Made by a program: the position numbers and the translations under genes. 64,000 bases of DNA. Origin: Climacium dendroides. Lineage: Eukaryota > Streptophyta > Bryopsida > Hypnales > Climaciaceae. This document shows, piece after piece, positions 13,135 to 23,800 of this stretch. The stretch lies in assembly GCA_950106755.1 (NCBI GenBank), contig OX467085.1:4464001-4528000 (forward strand), written 5' to 3'. Below the pieces are notes generated by a model. The model did not search any database and was not told the DNA's origin. It saw nothing but the letters and a program-made list of their open reading frames with translations. Position 1 is the first letter of the stretch, and every line of letters begins with the position of its first letter.

Positions 13135-14560
13135 ATGGTTGGAGCGAGCATGGCAAGTGCCGTTGCAGCTGTGACCCTCGCAGGGCCTCTTTGTAGGTGT
13201 CCATGCTCAGGATCTGCTGCTACTGGAGTAATTCTTGCCAGGGTCAAGCGAGGTCATTCATGTTCGCGGCAATACTGGAAGATCAACAAGCAGATTCATT
13301 TGTACAGCACAATGACACAGGCGTGGCAGGACGCACGACTAAGTACACGGGCCCTTACCCACATGGTTCCATGCTCTACTAGTGGTCATCATTCACCTAT
13401 GGTTGTGGATGACCTTGGTGGCCAGTACGAGGATACTTTTGATGATGTCGAAAAAGTACGTGTGCTGCTGAGTCTCTGCGTGCTGGATTAACGTCTCTTG
13501 ATGCTCACAGTTCAGTCTTGAACAGGAACAGTCCATGATTCCACGACCGTGACAGTCACGGCCTTCAACAAGTTTAATTTTCCAGGGTGATTTTGAAGTA
13601 TTTTGATGGCTGCCAGTTCTGATTTTGCAGCACTTGTTGGATTACTTTACGTACAAAGCCGTTAAAACAGTTCTGGCGCAGCTCTCCGAGATGAATCCAC
13701 CCGAGTACGCTTGGTTTTATAAGTGAGCAATACCCCATCTTTGTATCCCATGATACAATAGCTTGGGGTAGACATACTTCTTTTGTGTCTTTTTGGTCAT
13801 GATTTGTGCATGATAACTCCTGTAATAGCTCCTTTACATCAATCGATGTTTCCTAGGAGAACTTGGACCTTCAAGTGCGTCATATTGGATAGCATTTTGA
13901 GAACTTTGACTTGATTTTGTGGGCGTGCAGTTTTGTAGTTAACAACAAGCCTCAAGATAGTAAACTCTTTATCCAAATATTAGTGAAGGTACTACCTGCT
14001 TGCCTTTCTGTTCTTTCGACTGGTACATATTCCTGAGGTAAAGTCAACGCGGCTTCTGTGTGATGCAACAATCATACGGACATGGAAATCTAATGTCGTT
14101 TGCGCCTGGTATATTTCTGAAGTTCTGATGTGTAGAACTGGGTCCTCACAAAGTGGTGGGTGTTTTGGCTAAAGGAAAAGCAAGAACTTGGTGAAAGGGT
14201 TATGGTGACGCGATTACACCTCTTTAACAAATGGGTCAAGGTTTGTCCTTTTATGTGAATTGCTTTAGGTAGAATCACTAAAATTTTCAGTAAACCATAA
14301 GTGGAATACTGGCCACGCAAAGATTTTAGTTTAATTTGTGGTTACCTCGCCTACGGTGGCGTTGGTAACATCTGTTTTTTGCTTGCGGCTGGCTCACATA
14401 CAAGGGTGGATTTTGTTGCCAGAAATACAATCATGTTCAAATGCATAAGGCGATCTCCGACCAAAACTTGGAACTGTTGCGAGAGAGGCTGATTCAAACG
14501 GTGAAGCTGACTTCAGACGGTGACAACATTGATAGGCCCCCGTTACGGGGAATGGACTAA
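13135..14560 (+). CDS. RbcX: RbcX, chloroplast Rubisco-assembly chaperone
   Basis: RbcX is a small all-helical dimer that binds the Rubisco large-subunit tail during holoenzyme assembly in the chloroplast stroma. Five exons join cleanly: 13135-13455, 13631-13722, 13931-13988, 14175-14240 and 14423-14560 (stop TAA). All introns are GT...AG. The product is 224 residues. The first ~60 residues are rich in A, S, R and C and poor in acids, as in a transit peptide (a second ATG lies at 13150). The conserved core is LLDYFTYKAVKTVLAQL, NPPEYAWFYNF, ERVMVTRLHLFNKW and a C-terminal DNIDRPPLRGMD. The frame is open throughout with no lesion. A TGA 31 bp upstream supports the start at 13135 unless a leader exon adds more. 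Which plant RbcX type this is I did not resolve. Confidence 0.9.
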
Positions 14561-16824
14561 TTTATTTCTGCTAATTTTCCTTCGCACCTGAAGGTAACTA
14601 TCTCCGATACTCATGATGGGGTTGCTGGATCACGATTGTCATGATCTGACATATATAATACTGAATATACAAATGTGTATTTTAATCTTTACATTTAAGT
14701 CATGTGTTTCCGTTTAAATTTTGTTGTGTATGTAGAGGTTAATTTCCTGTTTTCCCTGGCGTACGCTACTCTCCTTTTTCTTGCTCCGCCATGTTTGTGC
14801 AGCTGGAATAACCAAGGTTGTGGACAGAGGCTTAGAGCGGATGATTATTCATGTTTTGAAAAGCTAGAAGTGCCAACTAGTTGTCGGTGTGTCCTATTCC
14901 TCAAATTGTGCTTTCCATCCTGTACCTATGATCTCTGCAATAGAATCACATCTCTGCGCTGGGATTTGTTTCATCATTTAAACTGTTTCTGATTAAGGTT
15001 GTACAATTATAATGAAACTTTCTTTTAAGTCATGTTAAATCTTGCTAAAAATTGTCAGAGCATAATTTCTAAAATTCATGAACATGAGTGTTTTTTGAAT
15101 TAGTGAGCGCTCTTGTAGTAGTGAAAAGATTCAAAGGGCTGATAATGAGGCGCACTGCTGCTCGGCTGGTATCAGAGAAGATGGTTATTGAGCTGAGCAT
15201 AACTGTGCAATGGAGCTTCAGCATAGATCCCTTATTGTGATTTCAACATCTGAAACCCAAAAAGATTCTGGGTGCGGAATTCAGCTGTCTGCTTGTGTAT
15301 TTCCATTACATTACGATATTTGCAACTGCTGACACTGTTTAAACGGTAGGATTATGTCATCCCAGACAATCTTTAGATTTTGCAGAGATATCATCTTTAT
15401 CAATGCATATCCGTCAACAACTTCAGTCTATAAAAAAGGCCCATCCAAGTCCATATACGATTTCTACATAAAATAGCTGCTATTCGACTTAGAAAGTGTA
15501 CTCAATAATAAATTACTTACAATGTGTACTCAATATTTTTGGATATCAATATGCACTATTATATTAATTTCTGAAATTATTTTATTTTTATTTTTCTAAG
15601 CTGGAAATTTCCATTTCTATCTTCATTATGGATCAAACCACATTGCATCATTGTTCTCAAAGTTGTGCTTGCAGAAATAACCATAGAAAATTGTGCAAGC
15701 TAGAATTTAAGGGTTGGTTCAAAATAAGTTTTAGTGTGTTAATTCAAATTGCTAATAGACTATTTTGGATTTGGTCTCAAATGGTTGTTTATCATCAATT
15801 GTGGTCTACAACTAAAATGATTTTCTTCTACATTTTTGGTCCAAAAGTTGCAAGTCTTATATTTTGTTTCAATTTCTATTTTATAATATCAATCAAATCT
15901 GATAGACATTTAAAATAAATAAATGAGAAGATTAGGTTATTTAATTTTTTAATTGTATATTATATATGGCTTTTTTATAAGTTGTTTTATGGGATGTGTA
16001 GTGTAGATTTATGCAATTAGATTGGTTGTTTAACAATGATAGAGGAGGTTATATTAATATTGTGATTTTTATAAATAGTTTGTAGAAAACAATCATCTTA
16101 GTCATGTGAGTAGTTTGGTATCAATATTTCTTTTGTTGATCTATAAACTAAAATGCTCGAAATTAAATGGTCAAAAATCCAAAGGTCAAAACTTAACATT
16201 GGTATAAAAGTTAAAATTTTTTTGTTTAAAACTAAGAAACAAACTTAAAATAGAAGCTAGACAATTTTATTTTTGAAATGTTTGAGGCTACTAGTTATAA
16301 CAATATTAGATCTAGTGTGATTACAAGAATTTTTTATAAGATGATGGCAAATGAGTAGAGAAATAAGATAATTGATTTAAGAAATTTGGCTTTAGAAGTA
16401 GATTGGAAAAGATAGATCCTCTAACAACTATCAATCTTTAACTTCTAACTTTAATACTAGTGGTTTTAGGGTTTGAGTGCTTGGCAGAGATTTGTAAACT
16501 TTACATGCAAAAAGACTCTTAAAAAAAATTTAGAACAGAAATCATGAAAATTTATTATTTCTACAATTTGTCTTTAGAAGCTTACGATGTTTTGTTTATC
16601 CAAAGTCATTAGTTTGAAGTAGATTGAGTAGTTTGGAGGTAGAACATATCAACACAAGATAATAGGATTATCTTCATAATATGCAAATATCTAAAGACCC
16701 TAAAATAAATCGTATAAGAGGTATAAGACAAGATTCCTATATTAGATATCTTTAAAAAAAATTGACATGGAGAACATTGTTTTATAAGTGTCCACTATGT
16801 AGGAAAAGATGTTGAATAAAGGTC
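14561..16824. other. RbcX 3' flank and AT-rich intergenic DNA
   Basis: No supportable gene. 15100-15430 is more mixed in composition and could include distal 3' sequence of RbcX or relic coding DNA. I recognise no product. From 15440 the DNA is AT-rich. Confidence 0.5.
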
Positions 16825-17243
16825 AAAGCACACTAATAGGAGCCACGTGTAGACGTTATTGAGGTATTTATGAAGGTCTTTATTAGAATATTCTTTCAAA
16901 TGTTTTTGCTTATTCATCTAAAATAGTCCTTGAATCATCCACAATGGATCCTTATTGGAATATCTTAAAAAAATTATTGTTTATTCATCTAAAATAGTCT
17001 TTAAATCATACATAATAGGTCCTTATAGAATGATCCAATTAAATAGTGGTTATAGCTATATTTTGGCCCTTTGCATATTTAAAAGCGTAACATAATTATT
17101 GCTTTGCATTTTGTCAAATAGCCATAATTAAAAAACAATGCTAGACTATTTTTTTTCATATTTTAGTTCATTTAAGAATTAAAACGAAGATTCTTCCCCA
17201 AAAGCATTGGTTACGTCCAAGTTGGCTCCTATTAGTGTGCTTT
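16825..17243. mobile_element. 419-bp TIR element (MITE)
   Basis: The left end reads AAAGCACACTAATAGGAGCC and the right end (17223-17243) is its exact reverse complement over 21 bp. Similarity continues inward with gaps (GACGTTATTG on the left against the complement of the right end, GACGTAACC). The interior is non-coding and AT-rich. I could not find a convincing target-site duplication, so the superfamily is open; the terminal CAAAG is hAT-like. Confidence 0.65.
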
Positions 17244-18649
17244 CACTTGTGCATTTTCATTTGGGTTGGTTACTTGACAAGAGATGAAGATGATTTCGTG
17301 TAGACCATTGCTAACTTTTGTGACTATCTCACATAGTGACATTGGGAGGTCCGTCGAAGGGTTTTTGTACTCGGTTGTGAAACCCAATTGGTTAGTTATC
17401 AGAGTAAGGATTATTTTCTAAAATTCAACAATTACAAATCCAACCACTCCCAATATTCTCCAAGCATGAGCTTGTGATTGATTCTTTAGCATTGTTTGTT
17501 GGAATCTTCAACTTCTTATATAGAGATTTCAATTTTTGTGTTTGGTCTTCCATTGTACATTACAATAGTGCAATTCATTATTTAATTTGATGCAAGTTGA
17601 TTTGGAAAAATGCATATATAATTGACACCATTGTAAAAGAGTATTGGTATTGTGTGAGCTTAGGAGCATGAACTTCTGAGCCTAAAAGATTATACACTTA
17701 TGTTGTGGATGTTTTTTTTATGGAAACCTTCTAAACCATGATTATAGTATAACTATGTTATAGATACCTATATTATGGGTATTTGTATTATAAACACCTT
17801 CAATAGTTGTAGGATATGTATTTATACATATGTTCAAGGCTCACATGCTTACATTTTCATGCTCACATACTTGCATTGTAAAATGCATTTGCTTGAATGG
17901 TATATGTTTATAATATTTTTTGAAATACATGAGTTATGGCATTCAATTCAAATCAAGTTATTGGTAGTTTGTTCAATCTTTGAGTTTTTCATTATTTAGG
18001 AATAGGAATTGTAGGGCAAAATGTTAGAAAATGCAATTAGAAAATTGCAAAGAAAATTCTAGCAAAAAAATAGGGATTTGAAACTAAAAAGACTTTAAAT
18101 GAGATTTGGTTAAGGAACCAAATTAGGTAAATGATGAATGATGATAAAATGAAAACAAAAATACTATTAAGTAGAAAAATAAAATTCAAATCAAGTTGGA
18201 AACTAAAATGATAACAAATATAAAAAATACAAAACCAAAATACTACAAATAGAAAATTGGATTAGAATGAAATTGTTAACAAAAAAATAAGAAATAGAAA
18301 AAATATAAATGTAAATTAAATCCAAATACTAGTAGAAAATGGAATAAGAAGTAAATTGAAAACCACAAGAAATAAAAAATACAAAAAACACAAAAGAAAA
18401 CTAAAACTACTACTAAAGTACTAAAATAGTGATGGAAACTCTAAAATAAAGATTTTACATTAAATTAGAGGTTCTACACTAAATTAGCATATTTACTCCA
18501 AATGAATATATTAATAGTAAATTAAGATAGGATGAAAACAGTTATGTAAATTAGTCCATTAGGAATTTGATATAAATTGAAATAGGATTTGGAACTTTCT
18601 CTTTAAAATTTTATGTATATTGAATTTTTTTTGGAGAATTATGATAAAT
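17244..18649. other. AT-rich intergenic DNA
   Basis: No gene seen. 18050-18500 is extremely A-rich on this strand, with repeated AAATA, AAAAC and ACTA words. Confidence 0.6.
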
Positions 18650-18860
18650 AAAATGGACTACAAATGTGTTAGGCAAATAATAAACATGAGTTGGAGTGAG
18701 GATTTTCGAGAATTGTGTTAAAAAATGAATTAAAAAAATATTAGATAAATGATAAACATGAGCTAGGGTCAAAAGCTCTCTTCCAATTTTGGTGAGCATG
18801 TTCGTTTGGATTGAACTAAAAAGTGTTAAATAAAATGATAAACATGAGTTAGGGTTTGGG
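18650..18860. repeat. Degenerate tandem repeat containing AATGATAAACATGAG
   Basis: Three diverged units of about 80-95 bp share the words TTAGATAAATGATAAACATGAG and TTAGGGT or TAGGGTC. They start near 18668, 18740 and 18825. They run directly into the GC-richer block at 18860-19770. Confidence 0.5.
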
Positions 18861-19770
18861 ACTCGTCCTCTCCCTGGAATATGACTTCGGGGTTTTCTGG
18901 TGGTGGGAAAAATTTAGGATTCTTGGAATCTAGGAAAGAAGGGAATGATGAATCGGATTCAACAGGGGGTTGTGCAGGCAGAAATTCAGAGCTGTGACGT
19001 TGAAAGAAGGAGAGATCGTCCCGTGGAAAACAACAGATAAAACATAAACGACCAAACACAATTCAAGCCGAGGGGCAGCATCAACCCCGGGATGCCCAAG
19101 GAAGGACCAGAGGGAACTGGTGCAACAGGGCGTCACCGAGAGGGCAGAGATCGGGCAAGGAGGCAAGATCATCCCCAGTAACGAATAAACCAAGCAGCCA
19201 GAAATCCAGGGTTTGGGATTCTGCTGCGCTTGGAGGATGTGAAAAGACCGAGGCAAATCAATCACGAAATATAGGAAGAACACAACGAGCCGAAAGAAAA
19301 CGACAACACGAGCTGGTAATCGGAGGATAGAGCAGCGACGGATCAGAGGAGCGACGAAGAGAAGAAGGCTCCGAGACCCAAGACCGAAGACAATCGGGCG
19401 AGAGATCAGGAAGACGGATCCCCGAAAGCAAATAGATGGAATCCCAGCTCGGGGAGGATCCGACAGCGTTCACAAACAGCAAGCGCGAAACGAAGGACAG
19501 AGCAACCTCGAGGAGACCAGGCTGAATGAAAAGCAGGGATTCAGGCGCCAACGGGGGAAGATCATGCTGCTGAAAACCAGCACAGCAGGCGCGAGGGGAA
19601 ATCGACAAGGAGAGAATTCACGCCGAAGGAGATCCGAGGGCAGCAACTCAACCGGAGGAGGGCCAAAATCCAGACGAAGACAAGGGGACAGAAGAGACGA
19701 GATTAAGAGAAAGCACGACGGGGCATGAAGTTCAAGCTTTGTTTTGTTCTCCTTGTTACTTTGAACCATT
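18860..19770. other. GC-richer block of unknown nature
   Basis: About 900 bp stands out from AT-rich surroundings. Read on the minus strand it starts after an AT-rich upstream segment with GTAACAAGGAGAACAAAACA and is rich in C, T and serine/proline/leucine codons, like a transcribed leader or first exon. Three overlapping minus-strand frames are open for ~100 codons but none has recognisable domains. It may be an old gene start or a transposon terminus. Confidence 0.3.
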
Positions 19771-20145
19771 AGGGGTCAGGTATGCGCACCCAAATATAAC
19801 AAGGGTCATTTATGGACACCTAGAAGTAGCCCTAATTTAAAGTGTAGTGGATCCAATGCTAACAAGTGAATTTCCATGAATGTGTCACAATGATGGTTTA
19901 CTTTTGTATTAGTCTACTACCCATGATAGGTGCACTTGTTTTCACACCTCAATGCCTTCTATTTTTATCACTTTTTTAAATGCATCTTTGTCCCATTCCT
20001 AAAGTGTCTTGATGAGTGCTTTCTTCTACAACTCTTGTTTCTCCAAGGAGCCCATTCTCCATTCGGATTGCTTGTAATTCAAAGTGGCTCCTTCACACTT
20101 CTCTGCTGCCACTTCTTCAATTCTCAAATGTGTTGTTCTTCCAAG
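19771..20145. other. Left flank of the copia insertion
   Basis: This stretch and the right flank (25291-25740) were contiguous before the copia element inserted: the sequence reads through the CCAAG duplication. Read on the minus strand the combined flank has a weak, heavily stopped coding look (for example ARHEARA and YGCLAVGRSGAIVEG in pieces), so the element may have landed in a decayed gene. I recognise no family. Confidence 0.35.
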
Positions 20146-20346
20146 TGTTAGATCAATTAGCCTAATCAGCTTAGTAACGTTAGATTGAATAGACACACCT
20201 ATCTGTATAATGAGACGTCACACCATTACGTTAGTTGAAGGGTCACAGGGTCACACTATATAAAGAACAGTGTCATTTTTAATATATGATTAATATAATA
20301 TTCTTGTGTCTATCATGTGTGTACTCTCTTATTCAGACCTTTAACA
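20146..20346 (+). repeat. 5' LTR of the copia element
   Basis: 201 bp, begins TGTTAGATCAATTAGCC and ends CTTTAACA. A TATA motif (TATATAAA) lies at 20257-20264, suggesting transcription starts some 30 bp further on, within the LTR. Confidence 0.96.
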
Positions 20347-20358
20347 TGGTATCAGAGC
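20347..20358 (+). other. Primer-binding site (initiator Met tRNA type)
   Basis: TGGTATCAGAGC directly follows the 5' LTR. It is the standard plant copia site complementary to the 3' end of initiator methionine tRNA. Confidence 0.93.
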
Positions 20359-20390
20359 GTGAAACAAATGCACATCGATAATCGATCACC

Positions 20391-20783
20391 ATGTGCTATC
20401 AGCTGACACCGATCGCTGATATATTCAACCTACTCTTAACAGAGGAAATCCGAGATGAAATCGAAGCTCAGATGCGAATTAACTCTGCACTAGATGCAAT
20501 AAGTCGAGCACTAGACGAAGAGAGTCCTGACGATGGAATCCCCTTCAGTTCTTTAAGTGGATTTTACCAAATTCCTATCGAGCATGTAGAACCAACCTTG
20601 CAGGAGCACGAAGAAGTCGAACAGCCACTAGCGTTGGAATTCATCCCATACGGGATCTCCAATGCTCCTCTAGCTCTTCAGAATGCAATAAATATTGCCA
20701 TTGAGTTGAATGAACCTGGCCAGTTTGATGAGATGAATACACAGTTTTTCTCTGATGATTTTTATATTGATAACGTTTATTAG
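20391..20783 (+). CDS. Extra leader ORF of the copia element (130 aa)
   Basis: This ORF lies between the primer-binding site and gag, in a different frame from gag-pol and ending 29 bp before its ATG. Plant copia elements usually have no ORF here. The product is acidic. Residues 56-63 (SGFYQIPI) and 84-93 (FIPYGISNAP) resemble, with near-normal spacing, the conserved reverse transcriptase motifs of Ty3/gypsy-type elements (SGxxQI and PFGLxNAP), but the acidic filler between them does not. It may be a captured and altered fragment. The leader position means it would be translated before gag if the full-length RNA is used. Function unknown. Confidence 0.55.
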   Translation: MCYQLTPIADIFNLLLTEEIRDEIEAQMRINSALDAISRALDEESPDDGIPFSSLSGFYQIPIEHVEPTLQEHEEVEQPLALEFIPYGISNAPLALQNAINIAIELNEPGQFDEMNTQFFSDDFYIDNVY

Positions 20784-20812
20784 AATCAAGAACTTTAATA
20801 CTTTGCGGTATT

Positions 20813-23800
20813 ATGGCTTCAACAAATACTAATCTTGCTCCCCGAGCATACTCAATATCACCCTTAACTGCAGCAAACTATTCAACTTGGAGCATTAAGA
20901 TTGAGATGTTGCTCATCCGATCTGAATTATGGACCGTAGTTGATGGCACGGAGGTCACTCCTCCAGAATCTGATGTCGCAAGCCTAGCAGCATGGCGACT
21001 TAAAGATTCAAAAGCTCGTTCCGATATTCTCCTACATTGCGGAGAAAAACAGCTGATCACTTTTCGTCCACTTAAAACCTCAAAAGAAGTTTGGGATCGA
21101 ATAAAACAATTGTATGAGAAATCAAATAATGCAAGCCAAGTATATCTCCACAAACAGCTCTGCCGCATGTCAATGACAGACTCTGAAGATGTCGTTACCT
21201 TCCTAGAGTCTTGGCAGTCCACTTTGCAAGAAGCTGCAATTTCAGGTTGCATCTTTACGGATGCACAACAAGTCAATTTATTACTAGGAGCCTTACCAGA
21301 GTCTTGGAGTGCCTTTATTACAACACAAGGAGGCATCCCTGACCTCAATTTTAATACCTTGCTATCAAACATACTTCAACAAAATTCCATTAACATGTCC
21401 AAACATCCTATTCCTCAAACAAATGCATTTTATGCTAGAGGAAAGTTTATTAAAACTTCACAATACAAACCATATCAATCCGGCTTTACGAAATCTAATT
21501 TTTATAAGCCAAAATCATCACATCAATTCAATAAGAATTCTTCCTCACAACAACTAAGAATTATATGTCATTACTGTGGAAAACCAGGACACAAAGCTCC
21601 TGACTGCAGAAAGAAGCAAAGAGACTTAGCAAATGGAAAACTCCAAAATAATAATTACAGCTCAAATGAGCCTTTACACCTCTTTTCCGCAACTATCAGT
21701 ACCTCAACTATTTCAGAGTTTTGGTATCTTGACTCAGGGGCTAGCCAACACATATCCCCAATTCAAAATCTCTTTCATGAGTATTATTTACTTGATCACC
21801 CTAAAATAATTTTGTTAGGTGACAATACTTCTCACAAAGCTTTGGGCTACGGCTCCATAACATTACAACTTAAAACAGGCAAACTATTAAATATCCAAGA
21901 TGTACTACATGTCCCTGGATTAGCAAAGAATTTGCTCTCTGTAGCACAAATCACTAGTACAGGAAATACTATAGTGATCTTCACTAAAGATAAATGTATT
22001 ATAAAATCAAAATCACCCACTACAAATCACAACTTAATTTTTCAAGTTAATAAGGATGGCAATCTTTTCCCGATTGGAATAGGCATGCCACCTCTAATTA
22101 AAGCCTATAATGCCACTACTCTTTCAAAATCTGAACTTGACACTCTCACCTGGCATCATCGCCTTGGTCATCTTAATATCCAATCACTAAAAACTATGCA
22201 ATCACATGATTTGGTCATTGGCATCCCATCATTAAATTATATACTCCCAACTTGTGAAGGATGCATCTTTGGAAAACACCACAAACAACCATACCCAAAG
22301 GATCCAGTCACTCGAGCTACTGAATTATTAGCTCTAATACACACAGATCTCTGTGGTCCTATGCGAACGGAATCATTTGGTAAATCTCTTTACTTTCTCA
22401 TCTTTATAGATGATTATTCAAGATATACCCATGTCTATTTTTTACAAAAGAAATCGGCCACCCTACTTCACTTTATTCAATACAAAACATTGGTTGAAAA
22501 TCAAACAAGCAAGAAAATATTATTTTTACGATCAGACAACGGCGGTGAATTTACTTCTAAAAATTTCAATATATTTTGCATGGATCATGGAATCCAACGT
22601 CACTTAACAAATCCTTACAATCCATCACAAAACGGGGTATCTGAATGTAAAAACAGAACTCTCATTGAATCCACTCGAAGTATGCTCCAAACAGCCAACT
22701 TGAGCAATTCATACTGGGCCGAAGCAATTCAAACGGCCTGTTATCTTCAAAATTGTTCCTTTACATCTAGCATAAGTCAAGCAACTCCCTTTGAGTTATG
22801 GACAGGCATAAAACCAAATTTAAGTCACCTACGTATTTTTGGCTCTCCTGCTTACTCTAAAATTCCTGAACAAACACACACTAAATTGGAAACAAAAGCC
22901 TTAAAATGTATCTTTGTTGGGTACGGCGAGCCAGTAGGAATCAAAGGATATCGACTATATCATGTCGAATCAGGACGTCTCTTTTTCAGTCGAGATGTTA
23001 TATTTGCTGAAGATCATATATTATCCAAATCCAACCTCTTCCAGAATGACTCTTCACCTTCATCTTCTCAGTCAAACTTTGATGACTTTTATATTATCAA
23101 TGATCAAACCAGCTCGCAACTTGAGAACATACAAACACAACAGCTAGAGCCCCAGCAACCGGAGCCAAAAGAACATAGTCAACCACCTGATTTGACCCTC
23201 GAGAAGTCGCAACCAACGACACCAAGAATATCTCGACCACAAACACCGGAATCTCCACACCAATTAGCAATATCACCCCACCTGCGTTCTCACCTTCGAC
23301 AAACACAATCTCCTCGACGAACTTCTCAAAGATCCAATAAAGGAACTTGGAATTCTACCAAGTTTCACGATGAAACATCCTTTGCTTATGCTTACATAAC
23401 TCAAATTCTTGAACCAAATAGTGTCCAAGAAGCATTATCTGGTCTTGATACGATCCATTGGCAACAAGCAATGAACAAAGAATATGCTTCCTTAATAAAA
23501 CACGGAACCTGGAAACTAGTCGATCTTCCACTTGGTTGCTCCATTGTAAGCACCAAGTGGATTTTCCGCAGAAAATACAAATCTGACGGAACACTTGATC
23601 GTTATAAGGCACGTTTTGTTGCCAGAGGCTTTACTCAACAGGAAGGGATCGACTACAAAGACACATTCTCACCAGTGATTAAAACTACATCACTCAGAAT
23701 TTTATTCGCACTTGCTGCCCTTCATGATTATCACATCCACCAGATGGATGTGATAACAGCTTTTTTACATGCAACACTCAAAGAAAAGATATATATCTCT

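Noticed and set aside
14702..14992. 96-codon ORF downstream of RbcX
   Set aside because: No motif, cysteine- and leucine-rich, probably 3' flank read by chance.
20878..21372. Minus-strand 164-codon ORF in the copia element
   Set aside because: Antisense shadow of gag.
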